In this document: positions 19,505 through 27,487 of the stretch, in pieces
Layout of the letters: the number at the start of each line of letters is the position of its first letter
How positions within the stretch are numbered: the stretch's first letter is position 1
Origin: VMDJ01 sp038144195
GTDB lineage: Bacteria; Pseudomonadota; Gammaproteobacteria; Chromatiales; Chromatiaceae
Direction of reading: 5' to 3'
NCBI GenBank assembly: GCA_038144195.1
Contig: JAYQNH010000002.1
Span: 1,612,001 to 1,676,000 of the forward strand
DNA length: 64,000 nt
Notes under the pieces: generated by a model
Databases searched by the model: none
Told to the model about the DNA's origin: nothing
The model's input: only the letters and a program-made list of their open reading frames with translations
Translations under genes and position numbers: made by a program

Positions 19505-19613
19505 GCGATATTCCCCTAAAACTTCACGCTAAACGTTGGTTTTGCTTGAGTTTTTTGCCTTAAATCGATAGCCTTCGCGGTCTTTATTTGCAGTATTTTA
19601 GAGACCCAATCCC

Positions 19614-20925
19614 GTGTCTGATTCGATTCGTTTCCATGTCCAGCCTGGCGGCGCCCTGAAGGGTGCTATTCGAGTGGCTGGTGATAAATCTATTTCTCAT
19701 CGCTCGATCATGATGGGCTCATTAGCTGAAGGCACGACAAATGTCAGTGGCTTTTCTCGAAGGTGAGGATGCGCTTGCGACCTTAAATGCGTTTAAAGCG
19801 ATGGGTGTGAAAATCGAAGGCCCTGACAATGGCAAAGTGGTTGTGCACGGTGCGGGTATGCAGGGCTTGCAGCAACCTCAGGCTTCTCTCGATGTGGGTA
19901 ATTCTGGTACTTCGATGCGCTTAATGTCGGGACTGTTAGCAGGTCAGGCGTTTTCTACAACACTGATTGGTGATGAGTCGTTGACGAAGCGTCCAATGAA
20001 GCGAGTGACCGATCCATTAGCGCTGATGGGCGCGAAGATTGAAACGACAGAGACGGGCACCTCACCACTCACTATCTCACCTGTAGATGCATTGAAAGGC
20101 ATTGATTACGACATGCCAATGGCAAGTGCGCAGGTTAAGTCGTGCTTATTACTTGCCGGCCTTTATGCCGAGAGTGAAACCTGGGTAACTGAACCTGCCC
20201 CAACTCGCGATCACACAGAGCGCATGTTGCAAGGCTTTGGTTACGAGGTGATGCAAGATGGCCCACGTCGCGGGGTTAAAGGTGGTGGCAAGTTGACAGC
20301 GTGCGACATTGATGTGCCGGCCGATATTTCATCTGCGGCTTTCTTCTTGGTTGGTGCAAGTATTGCTGAAGGTTCTGATCTGACACTTCAGCACGTTGGT
20401 ATGAATCCCACGCGTGATGGCGTGATCAATATCCTTCGATTGATGGGTGCGGATATTGAAGTGAGCAATGAGCGTGTTATCGGTGGTGAGCCAGTGGCTG
20501 ATCTGCGTGTTCGCTCTGCCAAGCTCAAAGGTATTCAGATACCTGAGGATCAGGTTCCGCTGGCTATCGATGAGTTCCCGGCACTGTTTGTTGCCGCTGC
20601 CTGTGCTGAAGGCGAGACCGTTCTTACCGGCGCAGAAGAATTACGGGTAAAAGAATCTGATCGTATTCAGGTGATGGCTGATGGTCTGATTGCACTAGGT
20701 GTTGATGCCAAACCAACGCCAGATGGCATTGTCATTCAGGGTGGCGCTATTGGCGGCGGCTCTGTGGACAGTCATGGTGATCACCGTATTGCGATGTCGT
20801 TTGCCATGGCTGCATTGCGTGCAACAGGTGATATTTCTATTGATAATTGCGCCAATGTGAACACATCATTTCCTGGCTTTGTCGAGTTTGCTGCTTCAGT
20901 TGGTTTACAGGTGTCGGCTGCGTGA
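19614..20925 (+). CDS. aroA: 3-phosphoshikimate 1-carboxyvinyltransferase (EPSP synthase, one frameshift)
   Basis: Sixth step of the shikimate pathway and the glyphosate target. It starts at GTG 19614: MSDSIRFHVQPGGALKGAIR, then VAGDKSISHRSIMMG, whose Lys is the active-site lysine. One extra T near 19754 breaks the frame; removing it gives VSGFLEGEDALATLNAF. LDVGNSGTSMRLMSGLLAGQ, the RVTDPL loop and DHRIAMSFAMAAL follow. The restored length is 436 residues. The DVGNSGTS and lengthened loop pattern resembles class II (glyphosate-tolerant type) enzymes as in Pseudomonas; this class call is inference. The stop overlaps the cmk GTG. Confidence 0.94.
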
Positions 20926-21579
20926 GTGCCGTTCCGGTTATTACCGTTGATGGTCCGAGTGGTGCAGGTAAGGGTACGGTCGCCAAACTGCTCGCTGAGC
21001 AGCTGAAGTTTAAAATTCTCGACTCAGGTGCCTTGTACCGCTTAACAGGTCTTTTGGTGAATCGCGCCGGAAATGGCTTTGATAATGAGGCTAGGCAGCT
21101 GAGCTTGCGTCCTCGATGCAGGTCGAATTCACGGTTGATGGCGTTATTTTGAATGGTGAGGACGTTTCTCTGGCGATTCGCACAGAATCTGCGGGAAATG
21201 ATGCCTCAAGGTCGCTGCGATGCCGGCGGTCCGTGCAGCACTTTTAGACTGGCAAAAGGCCTTCGCCAAGATGCCTGGATTGATCGCTGATGGCCGAGAT
21301 ATGGGCACCACTGTTTTCCCTCAGGCGCCACTTAAGATTTTCCTTACGGCGAGCGCCGAAGAAAGAGCGCAAAGACGTCATAAGCAGTTGAATGAAAAAG
21401 GGATATCCAGTAATATCGCCTCCCTTGCTGCCGAGATCGCCGAACGTGATGAGCGTGACCGGACGCGAGCAACCTCTCCATTGGTGCCTGCCGATGATGC
21501 AATCGTTATCGATTCAACATCGCTTTCTATTTATGAAGTGGTGCAACAAATTCTGACGCTTTGGTCTGACCGAAGCTAA
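20922..21579 (+). CDS. cmk: Cytidylate kinase (two frameshifts)
   Basis: Phosphorylates CMP and dCMP. It starts at GTG 20922 overlapping the aroA stop, and shows the P-loop VDGPSGAGKGTVAKLL. Two missing bases shift the frame: near 21094 (the protein continues AAELASSMQVEFTVDGVILN) and near 21209 (tcaagg from tcaaagg, giving VAAMPAVRAALLDWQKAFA). GLIADGRDMGTTVFPQAPLK and FLTASAEERAQRRHKQL are the CMP kinase signatures. The restored length is 219 residues. The neighbourhood cmk-rpsA-ihfB is conserved across gammaproteobacteria. Confidence 0.94.
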
Positions 21580-21649
21580 AGAAAGCCACTGTTGTGGCAC
21601 AGGTGCAGCACACTAAGTGTTGCGATCTTTTAACTTAATAAGTCCCTGA

Positions 21650-21688
21650 TTTGATTCATCAAAAAGGGGTGGTGACCTCCTAGAGGTC
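21650..21688 (+). promoter_or_regulatory. rpsA translation-initiation leader with two hairpins
   Basis: TTTGAT-TC-ATCAAA (21650-21663) and GACCTC-CTA-GAGGTC (21674-21688) precede the rpsA ATG (21704). No Shine-Dalgarno lies at the normal distance; the only GAGG is locked in the second stem, 17 bases upstream. In E. coli rpsA also lacks a canonical SD and uses leader hairpins for autogenous control by S1, so a similar role is likely. Confidence 0.5.
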
Positions 21689-21703
21689 TGGGTTTTATCA
21701 ATC

Positions 21704-23376
21704 ATGTCTGAAAGTTTTGCCGAGCTCTTTGAACAGAGCCTTGTCGACACTAATCTCCAAACCGGTTCTATCGTAATCGGTACTGTTGTAGCCATCGAAG
21801 GTGACAACGTAATCGTAAATGCTGGCCTCAAGTCTGAAGGCGTTATCCCAGTATCACAATTCACTGATTTTGACGGTAACGTTGAATGTGCAGTGGGTGA
21901 TCAAGTGGAAGTTGCGCTTGATGCTGTTGAAGATGGTTGGGGTGCTACCCGCCTATCTCGTGAGAAGGCTAAGCGTCACCACGCGTGGAAAAAGCTCGAG
22001 AAAGCTTTCGAAGCAGAAGAAATTGTTACTGGTCGTATCAATGGAAAAGTCAAAGGTGGCTTCACTGTTGAACTCGAGCAGATTCGTGCGTTCTTGCCAG
22101 GTTCACTGGTTGATGTTCGTCCTGTTCGCGACACAGCTTACCTTGAAGGTAAGGAACTCGAATTTAAAGTTATCAAGTTAGACCAGAAGCGTAACAACGT
22201 TGTTGTTTCTCGTCGTGCTGTTGTTGAACAAGAGTACAGCGAAGAGCGTGATAAGTTGCTTGAGAACTTGGTTGAAGGCCAAGAAGTTAAGGGCGTTGTT
22301 AAGAACTTGACTGACTACGGTGCGTTCGTAGACCTCGGTGGTATCGATGGTCTATTGCACATCACTGATATGGCTTGGAAGCGTGTTAAGCACCCATCTG
22401 AAGTTGTAGAGATTGGTGATGAAGTTGATGTGAAGATCTTGAAGTTTGATCGCGATAAGAACCGCGTATCACTGGGTCTGAAGCAAATGGGTGAAGATCC
22501 ATGGGCAAACATCACTCGCCGTTACCCAGAAGGTCAGCGCTTGTTCGGTAAGATCACCAACATCGCAGACTACGGTGCCTTCGTTGAAATCGAAGATGGC
22601 GTTGAAGGTTTGGTTCACGTTTCTGAAATGGATTGGACCAACAAGAACGTACACCCAAGCAAAGTTGTTAACTTGGGCGACGAAGTTGAAGTGGTTGTGT
22701 TGGATATCGACGAAGAGCGTCGTCGTATCTCTCTCGGCATGAAGCAATGTCAGAACAATCCATGGGAAGACTTCGGTGAGAAGTTCAAGAAGGGCGATCA
22801 AGTCACCGGTACTATCAAGTCAATTACTGACTTCGGTATCTTCATCGGTCTCGATGGCGGCATTGATGGCTTGGTTCACTTGTCAGACATCACTTGGGAA
22901 GGCGAAGGCGACGATGCTATTCGCAACTTCAAGAAGGGCGACGAGCTTGAGACTGTTGTATTGGCAGTTGACCCAGAGCGCGAGCGTATCTCTCTAGGTT
23001 TGAAGCAAATGGATTCTGATCCGTTTGGTAACTTCATTGCAATGAATGAGAAAGGATCTATCGTTAAAGGCACCGTAGCTGAAGTTGATGCTAAGGGCGC
23101 AGTTGTTACTCTTTCTGACGATGGTGTTGAAGGTTACATCCGTTCTTCAGACTTGGCGCGTGACCGTGTTGATGATGCACGCAGCGTGTTGAAGAGGGTG
23201 ATGAGATCGAAGCTAAGTTTGTTGGCGTTGATCGTAAGAACCGCACCATTAGCTTGTCTATCAAAGCGAAAGACTTCGATGATGAGAAGTCAGCTATCGC
23301 TGCGTATAACAGCGATGCAGCTTCAGCAGGTACTACCTCAATGGCAGACCTGTTGAAAGAGCAAATGGATAAGTAA
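21704..23376 (+). CDS. rpsA: 30S ribosomal protein S1 (one frameshift)
   Basis: Six-domain S1 RNA-binding protein that brings mRNA to the 30S subunit and represses its own translation. It starts MSESFAELFEQSLVDT. The repeated S1 domains are evident from TDYGAFVDLGGIDGLLHITD, ADYGAFVEIEDGVEGLVHVS and TDFGIFIGLDGGIDGLVHLS, each closed by a RxSLGxKQ sequence. The frame breaks near 23194 (A3 read as A2); the sixth domain continues as LKEGDEIEAKFVGVDRKNRT and ends MADLLKEQMDK. The restored length is 557 residues, as in E. coli. S1 is essential, so the break is an assembly error. Confidence 0.97.
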
Positions 23377-23384
23377 TCCTCATT

Positions 23385-23410
23385 AGCCACTAAACTTCGG
23401 TTTAGTGGCT
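23385..23410 (+). terminator. UUCG-tetraloop hairpin between rpsA and ihfB
   Basis: AGCCACTAAAC-TTCG-GTTTAGTGGCT, a perfect 11-bp stem closed by the very stable C(UUCG)G tetraloop. No T run follows, so it may protect the rpsA 3' end or act as a processing point rather than as a full terminator before ihfB, 21 bases on. Confidence 0.7.
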
Positions 23411-23430
23411 GCTTAAACGGAATAATCTAA

Positions 23431-23729
23431 ATGACCAAATCTGAATTGATAGAAGTCATTGCTCGTGAGCAAAGCCATTTGGCGTATCGCGATGTCGAGC
23501 TAGCGGTAAAAGTGCATGATTGAGCAAATGAGTCATGCCTTATCGACTGGTGATCGTATCGAGATTCGTGGATTCGGCAGCTTCTCTTTACACTACCGTC
23601 CACCGCGTATGGGTCGTAACCCTAAGACCGGTGATTCTGTGGCATTGAGTGGTAAGTACGTTCCGCACTTTAAGCCAGGTAAAGAAGCTTCGTGAGCGAG
23701 TGAACGCTAAATATGGCCCAGAGGGTTAA
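23431..23729 (+). CDS. ihfB: Integration host factor subunit beta (two frameshifts)
   Basis: DNA-bending nucleoid protein of the HU/IHF family. It starts MTKSELIEVIAREQSHLAY at 23431. One extra base near 23511 interrupts AVK-CMIEQMSHALSTGDRI; the core RIEIRGFGSFSLHYRPPRMG and RNPKTGDSV follow with the DNA-intercalating proline arm. A second extra G near 23691 gives a false stop; removing it restores PGKELRERVNAKYGPEG, ending at 23729. The restored length is 98 residues, normal for IhfB. It is the last gene of the rpsA block, with a strong terminator after it. In Pseudomonas lapAB follow ihfB; here lapAB lie 39 kb away. Confidence 0.94.
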
Positions 23730-23757
23730 GCGTCCATAAGATGATGTTCAGCAAATC

Positions 23758-23780
23758 AGCCGACGTAAGTCGGCTTTTTT
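23758..23780 (+). terminator. Intrinsic terminator after ihfB
   Basis: AGCCGAC-GTAA-GTCGGCT followed by TTTTT. It ends the plus-strand block directly before the convergent minus-strand membrane operon. Confidence 0.92.
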
Positions 23781-23784
23781 GTGC

Positions 23785-24288
23785 CTATCGATCAGATGAG
23801 GCTTTAGCGGGTGGCGCTTTCTTTTTCTTTTCTGAGAAAGACAGTGAGGCGTTACCAGTCGATTTATTCGTTGAAGAACTGGATGTTGCCGTTTGACGGC
23901 CTTGGACTTGTTTGCCATCGGTACGAATAGATTTGGTGTCGACAAGTTTTTGGTGCAGTTCTTTATCGTAAGCAAGCTCAAAGCTGCGTGGTACAAGGTT
24001 GTCATCTTGATTGATCCATAGATAGATGCGACCTTCGTCACCTTTCTGTTTATCAGGCTCATCAATGTGATGACTAATCAGCGTGAAGTCTTCTGGTATG
24101 CTGGATGTACTTGGCCATCCTGTTAAAGCGTTTGTGGAAACGTAATGCGCGACATACAACAGTGGTAAGCCGATCAATAAAAAGGTCTTACTGCGCTGAG
24201 TAAGGTTGCTTTTGCTTAGCCACAAACCAATAAGCACCAGCGGAACGACATATAAACTGATTTGTAAGATGAGCCACAGCTTATCCAT
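23785..24288 (-). CDS. Conserved membrane protein, third gene of TolQ/TolR-like operon
   Basis: Not a family I can name. It has 167 residues: an N-terminal transmembrane helix (LILQISLYVVPLVLIGLWL), a second one (TFLLIGLPLLYVAHYVS), then a soluble domain that would face the periplasm, with GRIYLWINQDDNLVPRSFEL and a KELHQKLVD segment. It ends in a Ser/Thr/Lys-rich low-complexity tail (SSSSTNKSTG, KKKKAPPAKASS). The ATG overlaps the stop of the preceding TolR/ExbD-like gene by 8 bases, so the two are translationally coupled. The context suggests an accessory part of a proton-driven membrane machine; this is inference. Confidence 0.65.
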   Translation of the reverse strand: MDKLWLILQISLYVVPLVLIGLWLSKSNLTQRSKTFLLIGLPLLYVAHYVSTNALTGWPSTSSIPEDFTLISHHIDEPDKQKGDEGRIYLWINQDDNLVPRSFELAYDKELHQKLVDTKSIRTDGKQVQGRQTATSSSSTNKSTGNASLSFSEKKKKAPPAKASSDR

Positions 24289-24924
24289 AGGGATTCTCTA
24301 GGTTGTCGTAATTCGGTTCTAAGTTATAAGGCGTGAGTGTGACGGGTAAATCGTTCACATCACTGAGATTGCCTTGTTGATCTAAAGAAAGCGGACAACG
24401 GTTGTTTCTTGATCTTGTTTCGCCATGACGACCTTTTTAACAAAAGCCGTTTGCAGTGTTGGATTAACGCGCTCCACTTTGACTAAGGCTTCAAATGGCT
24501 GCTGTGATTTTTGCGTGTAGTAATAAAGGTTGACTGTGTACTCACCGCTGATGATGCCACGAATAGTGACCACTTCTTGATTAATCGGATAGATCACCTG
24601 CTTACCATCGACGATGATGGTGTCATTAATCTCGCCACGATCATCTCGATCAAGGTGTAGCCAGCCGGCATCTTTGCGCAAGTAGGATGCTGTCTCACCA
24701 AGCGGGTCCTGAACCCATAGATCAATATCATCCGCGAGTTGGTCGGGCCAAGTGACAGAAATGATGTATTCCGCTTTTAGGTCAATACGACCTTTGCGTG
24801 CCTGTGGATTGATAAACATCAGGGCAATCAAAAATAGGAAGGTAAAACCCAATAGCGCATTAAAGAGCAGATCAACAAATGGATCTGATCCTATGCGGCG
24901 TTGGATAAAATGACTGCGTTTCAC
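24281..24924 (-). CDS. TolR/ExbD/MotB-like protein with a DxDLWVxDP periplasmic domain (one frameshift)
   Basis: An N-terminal transmembrane helix preceded by GSDPFVDLLFNALLGF resembles the ExbD/TolR helix, in which the Asp carries protons (ExbD PFIDV). The periplasmic part is unusual: instead of an OmpA or TolR domain it has DDIDLWVQDPLGETASY, GWLHLDRDDRGEINDTI and a beta-rich segment ending GEYTVNLYYY, like DUF2135/YfaP-type beta-sandwich sequences. One T is missing near 24392; with it the protein runs on as SLDQQGNLSDVNDLPVTLTP to the stop at 24281 (214 residues). The start overlaps the TolQ-like gene by 4 bases. Confidence 0.7.
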
Positions 24925-25661
24925 TGATTGATCTCGCGCAAGGCTTTTAAGTGACGAAGGACGTGAACCTCGGATAACTCGATAATGTCAGCAAGAAGGC
25001 GATTGGCGCCTTGATCGAGCAGTTGATACTGAAAGCTCAACAGAATGCCGGCGGTTAAACCTGATAGCGTGGTGTAAAGCGCGATCTGCATACCTTCTGT
25101 CATGCGCGTCAGCAGTTGCTGAAGTGCTTGGAGGTCTATGCTGCTAACAGTGGATAAAGAACCCAGCATTAAGATAAAGCCAATCACGGTACCAAGAAGA
25201 CCTAAGCGGACTAAGAGATCAGCGATGAACCAGCCGGTTTCATGTCCTCGGCGGAGTTTATTATCCAAACGATCTAGAAGGGCTTCATGACCTGTTAACG
25301 CCCCACAGGTGAAAACTTTTTCAGCGAGCAGGGTGATGTGTTCTTTTGCGACAGATGGCTCTGTAGAGTCGTTAGCAAAATGTACCTGACCCTTGGCTGA
25401 TTCAAATAGTGAATCACTCTGGCGAGCAGACTGTGTGAGCTGGGCGGCTTTATTGACCTCTTTGCCTAATTGCCAGGAAAGCCATCCAACATGCAGCGTG
25501 GCAGCGAAGAAAAAGGCAAGAATAGCGACAGAGAGATAACTGGCATCGCTTTGGATAAGGGTGCGTATCAGATCGTAATGATGCGCTAGGGCGAGTCCTG
25601 CGATAAGGACGCCAATAAACAGCAGCCAGCGATTAAATGTACTAAAGGCATCCGATTGCAT
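24921..25661 (-). CDS. MotA/TolQ/ExbB-family proton channel protein
   Basis: 246 residues with two N-terminal transmembrane helices (WLLFIGVLIAGLALAH; YLSVAILAFFFAATLHVGWL), a cytoplasmic linker, then the family core: LLVRLGLLGTVIGFILMLGS and MTEGMQIALYTTLSGLTAGI. The GLLGTVIGF and ALxTTxxG motifs are diagnostic of the TolQ/ExbB/MotA superfamily, which forms a pentamer around two TolR/ExbD/MotB helices and converts proton flow to motion. It is not TolQ or ExbB themselves: no tolB, pal, tonB or flagellar gene is nearby, and its partner has a different periplasmic domain. It is the first gene of the three-gene minus-strand operon. Confidence 0.85.
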   Translation of the reverse strand: MQSDAFSTFNRWLLFIGVLIAGLALAHHYDLIRTLIQSDASYLSVAILAFFFAATLHVGWLSWQLGKEVNKAAQLTQSARQSDSLFESAKGQVHFANDSTEPSVAKEHITLLAEKVFTCGALTGHEALLDRLDNKLRRGHETGWFIADLLVRLGLLGTVIGFILMLGSLSTVSSIDLQALQQLLTRMTEGMQIALYTTLSGLTAGILLSFQYQLLDQGANRLLADIIELSEVHVLRHLKALREINQ

Positions 25662-25717
25662 GCCCAGCCTCCTCAGTGATTTTTTATTATTTTGAGGAGT
25701 ATAACGAGAAGGGGATA

Positions 25718-25775
25718 TCCAACAACGCCACGGTTAGCGTTGTTGGATTTCGTCCAAGACCGCTCTCCAGCGGTC
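25718..25775. terminator. Pair of hairpins between small-protein gene and TolQ-like operon
   Basis: TCCAACAACGC-(8)-GCGTTGTTGGA (25718-25747, 11 bp perfect) and GACCGCT-CTCC-AGCGGTC (25758-25775, 7 bp). Neither is followed by a clear T run on the minus strand. They lie between the stop of the 54-residue protein and the TolQ-like start, and may stabilise the short mRNA or lower read-through. Confidence 0.6.
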
Positions 25776-25788
25776 AGTTCGCGGGAGT

Positions 25789-25953
25789 TCAGGCAACGAG
25801 TGTCATAATGGTGAGATAGCCGATCGCCAGGCAGGCTACAGTGACTAGCTCAGTCATGCGATTGGCCTTATTTTCGCCTTTAGGATCAAGTGTCATCATA
25901 AGTGGGACAACATTTTTCACCTGGTCACGCATTACGTAAGTTGTTGTATTCAT
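25789..25953 (-). CDS. Small single-pass membrane protein, 54 residues, candidate SOS gene
   Basis: No family recognised. I chose the ATG at 25953 because a strong Shine-Dalgarno (GAGGAGA) lies 5-6 bases before it; the frame is open further upstream but into promoter sequence. The protein has about 32 polar residues (MNTTTYVMRDQVKNVVPLMM, then a charged GENKANRM stretch) and one C-terminal transmembrane helix (ELVTVACLAIGYLTIMTLVA). Its promoter has a perfect TATAAT covered by the same GAAC-N7-GAAC operator layout as lexA, 3.2 kb away. Small LexA-controlled membrane proteins elsewhere (SidA, TisB, YneA) block division or lower membrane potential; such a role here is inference. Confidence 0.6.
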   Translation of the reverse strand: MNTTTYVMRDQVKNVVPLMMTLDPKGENKANRMTELVTVACLAIGYLTIMTLVA

Positions 25954-25982
25954 ACAATTCTCCTCTACAATGTTTTCTTTAT

Positions 25983-26021
25983 GTTCTCTATTATAGTTAT
26001 TAAAGAGAACAAAGCAAGAAC
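25983..26021 (-). promoter_or_regulatory. Promoter and LexA-like operator of the small membrane protein
   Basis: On the minus strand TTGCTT (26012-26017), 16 bases, TATAAT (25990-25995). Three half-sites overlay it: GTTC at 25983, GAAC at 26007 and GAAC at 26018 (plus-strand orientation), the last two separated by exactly 7 bases. GTTCTCT and AGAGAAC also form a 7-bp inverted repeat around the -10. The arrangement matches the lexA promoter, except that the first spacing is 20 instead of 9, a difference of one helical turn. Confidence 0.55.
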
Positions 26022-26146
26022 AATTTGCGCTGAACATGCAGACTGAAGGAAAGGGATGAAATCAAATCAATATTAGGGTAAGCTAATATGAATATCTGCC
26101 GAAGTTTGGCTAAACACAGATCCGTTAACGATTAGGTATCGGTAAT

Positions 26147-26349
26147 ATGGCGCAAACACATTCAGTTGATCATTGTATCGAGCAAGTCTGTCAAAAGGTT
26201 GTAGCTCGGTATGGAGTGATATCGAAGCACTCGAAGCAGGTCGAGCAATTCCTGAGGCAGAAGGCCTTGATGAAGGCCAGCGAGCAGCGGTCTTAGTCGA
26301 ACTTAAATCGGTTATGTCAGTCTACGAAGGCACTTGTTCCGTTTCTTAA
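26147..26349 (+). CDS. Small conserved-looking protein, 67 residues (one frameshift)
   Basis: Not a family I can name. It starts at ATG 26147 after AGGTATCGGTAAT: MAQTHSVDHCIEQVCQKG. One base is missing near 26202; the next frame then gives CSSVWSDIEALEAGRAIPEA and EGLDEGQRAAVLVELKSVMS, ending at the TAA 26347-26349. The total is one base short of a multiple of three, as expected for one deletion. The composition (paired Cys near the N terminus, an amphipathic helix, LVELKSVMSVYEGTC at the end) looks like a real small protein rather than chance. It fills most of the otherwise empty stretch 26038-26409 and precedes the SET-domain gene. Confidence 0.5.
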
Positions 26350-26409
26350 TCACCTTTAACTCTTACTCACTCTCCGTATACTTCCCCCTAAGATTTTTAG
26401 GAGAGCTGA

Positions 26410-26760
26410 ATGTCTCATCTAGCCCGCGTTTTAAATTCTCAATTAACAGATTGGGTGTATTCAAAAAAGTCCGCTATTCATGGCACCGGTTTATTTGCCA
26501 AAAAAGCCATCAAGAAAGGTGAGTACATTGGTACCTACTGGGGACCTGAGGCCAAGCGTAACGGCATGTACGTGTTATGGGTATATGAGGGTGAGACAGA
26601 AGAATCAGCAGTGGGTAGATCTGGTCGCAACCTGTTGCGCTTTTTGAATCATTCGGTGCCCGGTAATTGTGAGTTCGAGGAATTTGATCTTTACGCTCGC
26701 CGCAACATTAAAAAAGATGAAGAACTCACCTTTGATTATCAAGAGTCTGAGTTTGACTGA
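26410..26760 (+). CDS. Minimal SET-domain protein-lysine methyltransferase
   Basis: 116 residues, essentially one SET domain. The SAM-binding GxG segment is KSAIHGTGLFAKKAIKKGEY, the pseudoknot motif RFLNHSVPGNCEF corresponds to the RFINHxxxPN signature, and ELTFDYQ supplies the catalytic Tyr region. SET proteins methylate lysine in proteins; bacterial substrates are mostly unknown. The gene has a good SD (AGGAG, 26399-26403) and its end overlaps the proposed cmoA start by 8 bases, so it is likely cotranscribed with cmoAB. A link to tRNA modification is only positional. The post-SET cysteine cluster is absent. Confidence 0.85.
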   Translation: MSHLARVLNSQLTDWVYSKKSAIHGTGLFAKKAIKKGEYIGTYWGPEAKRNGMYVLWVYEGETEESAVGRSGRNLLRFLNHSVPGNCEFEEFDLYARRNIKKDEELTFDYQESEFD

Positions 26761-27487
26761 TTCATCAAGTAAAACCGACACCATCTATCAATCACCTCAA
26801 TCTGCGCTAGGTGATTTTGTTTTTGATGCTTCGGTTGCAAATGTCTTTCCAGACATGATCCAACGCTCGGTGCCTGGCTATGCCGCTATCATTAACATGA
26901 TCGCCATCTTGACCGAGTTACATGCTCAACCAAATACGCATCTTTATGACTTGGGTTGTTCCTTGGGTGCTTCAGCTAATGCTATGGCCAATGGCTTGGG
27001 TGATAAGGACTGTCGCATCATCGCGGTAGATAATTCACAAGCTATGTTGGACAAAGCTACAGCTAACTCATCCCTAAATGCGAGCCGCATTCAGTTTGAA
27101 CTTGGTGATATTCGCGAAGTCGATATCCAGAATGCGTCGTTAGTGGTGCTTAATTTCACACTTCAATTTTTGCCACGCGAAGAACGTGCAGAGCTACTTG
27201 GGAAAATCGCGAAAGGCTTACAACCTGGCGGTATCTTGATTGTGTCTGAAAAAATTCAGGCTGAAACACCGAAAGAAGATGATCGTTTAATTGAAATGCA
27301 TCACGCCTTTAAGCGATCTCAAGGTTATTCAGAGTTGGAGGTCAGTCAAAAACGTTCTGCACTGGAAAATGTTTTATTGCCTGAAAAGTTGAGTACCCAT
27401 ACGCAGCGTCTAAAAGAGGTTGGCTTTACGTCGGTAGATTGTTGGTTCCAGTGTTTTAACTTCGTCTCTATGGTTGCCCGCGTGTGA
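26753..27487 (+). CDS. cmoA: Carboxy-S-adenosyl-L-methionine synthase
   Basis: Makes carboxy-SAM from SAM and prephenate for the cmo5U modification of tRNA wobble uridine 34. The start is probably the TTG at 26753 (MTDSSSKTDTIYQSP); the frame is open earlier but inside the SET gene. Typical CmoA segments are FVFDASVANVFPDMIQRSVP, the SAM motif LYDLGCSLGASANAMA, and LNFTLQFLPREERAELLGKI. It ends with a TGA overlapping the cmoB GTG. Prephenate, its cosubstrate, is made by pheA/tyrA-pathway genes also in this window. The length, 244 residues, is normal. Confidence 0.93.
   Translation: MTDSSSKTDTIYQSPQSALGDFVFDASVANVFPDMIQRSVPGYAAIINMIAILTELHAQPNTHLYDLGCSLGASANAMANGLGDKDCRIIAVDNSQAMLDKATANSSLNASRIQFELGDIREVDIQNASLVVLNFTLQFLPREERAELLGKIAKGLQPGGILIVSEKIQAETPKEDDRLIEMHHAFKRSQGYSELEVSQKRSALENVLLPEKLSTHTQRLKEVGFTSVDCWFQCFNFVSMVARV

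Noticed and set aside
23385..23410. Long inverted repeat after rpsA as a possible transposon end
   Set aside because: It is a single UUCG-loop hairpin in a gene-to-gene gap, with no transposase, target duplication or second copy.
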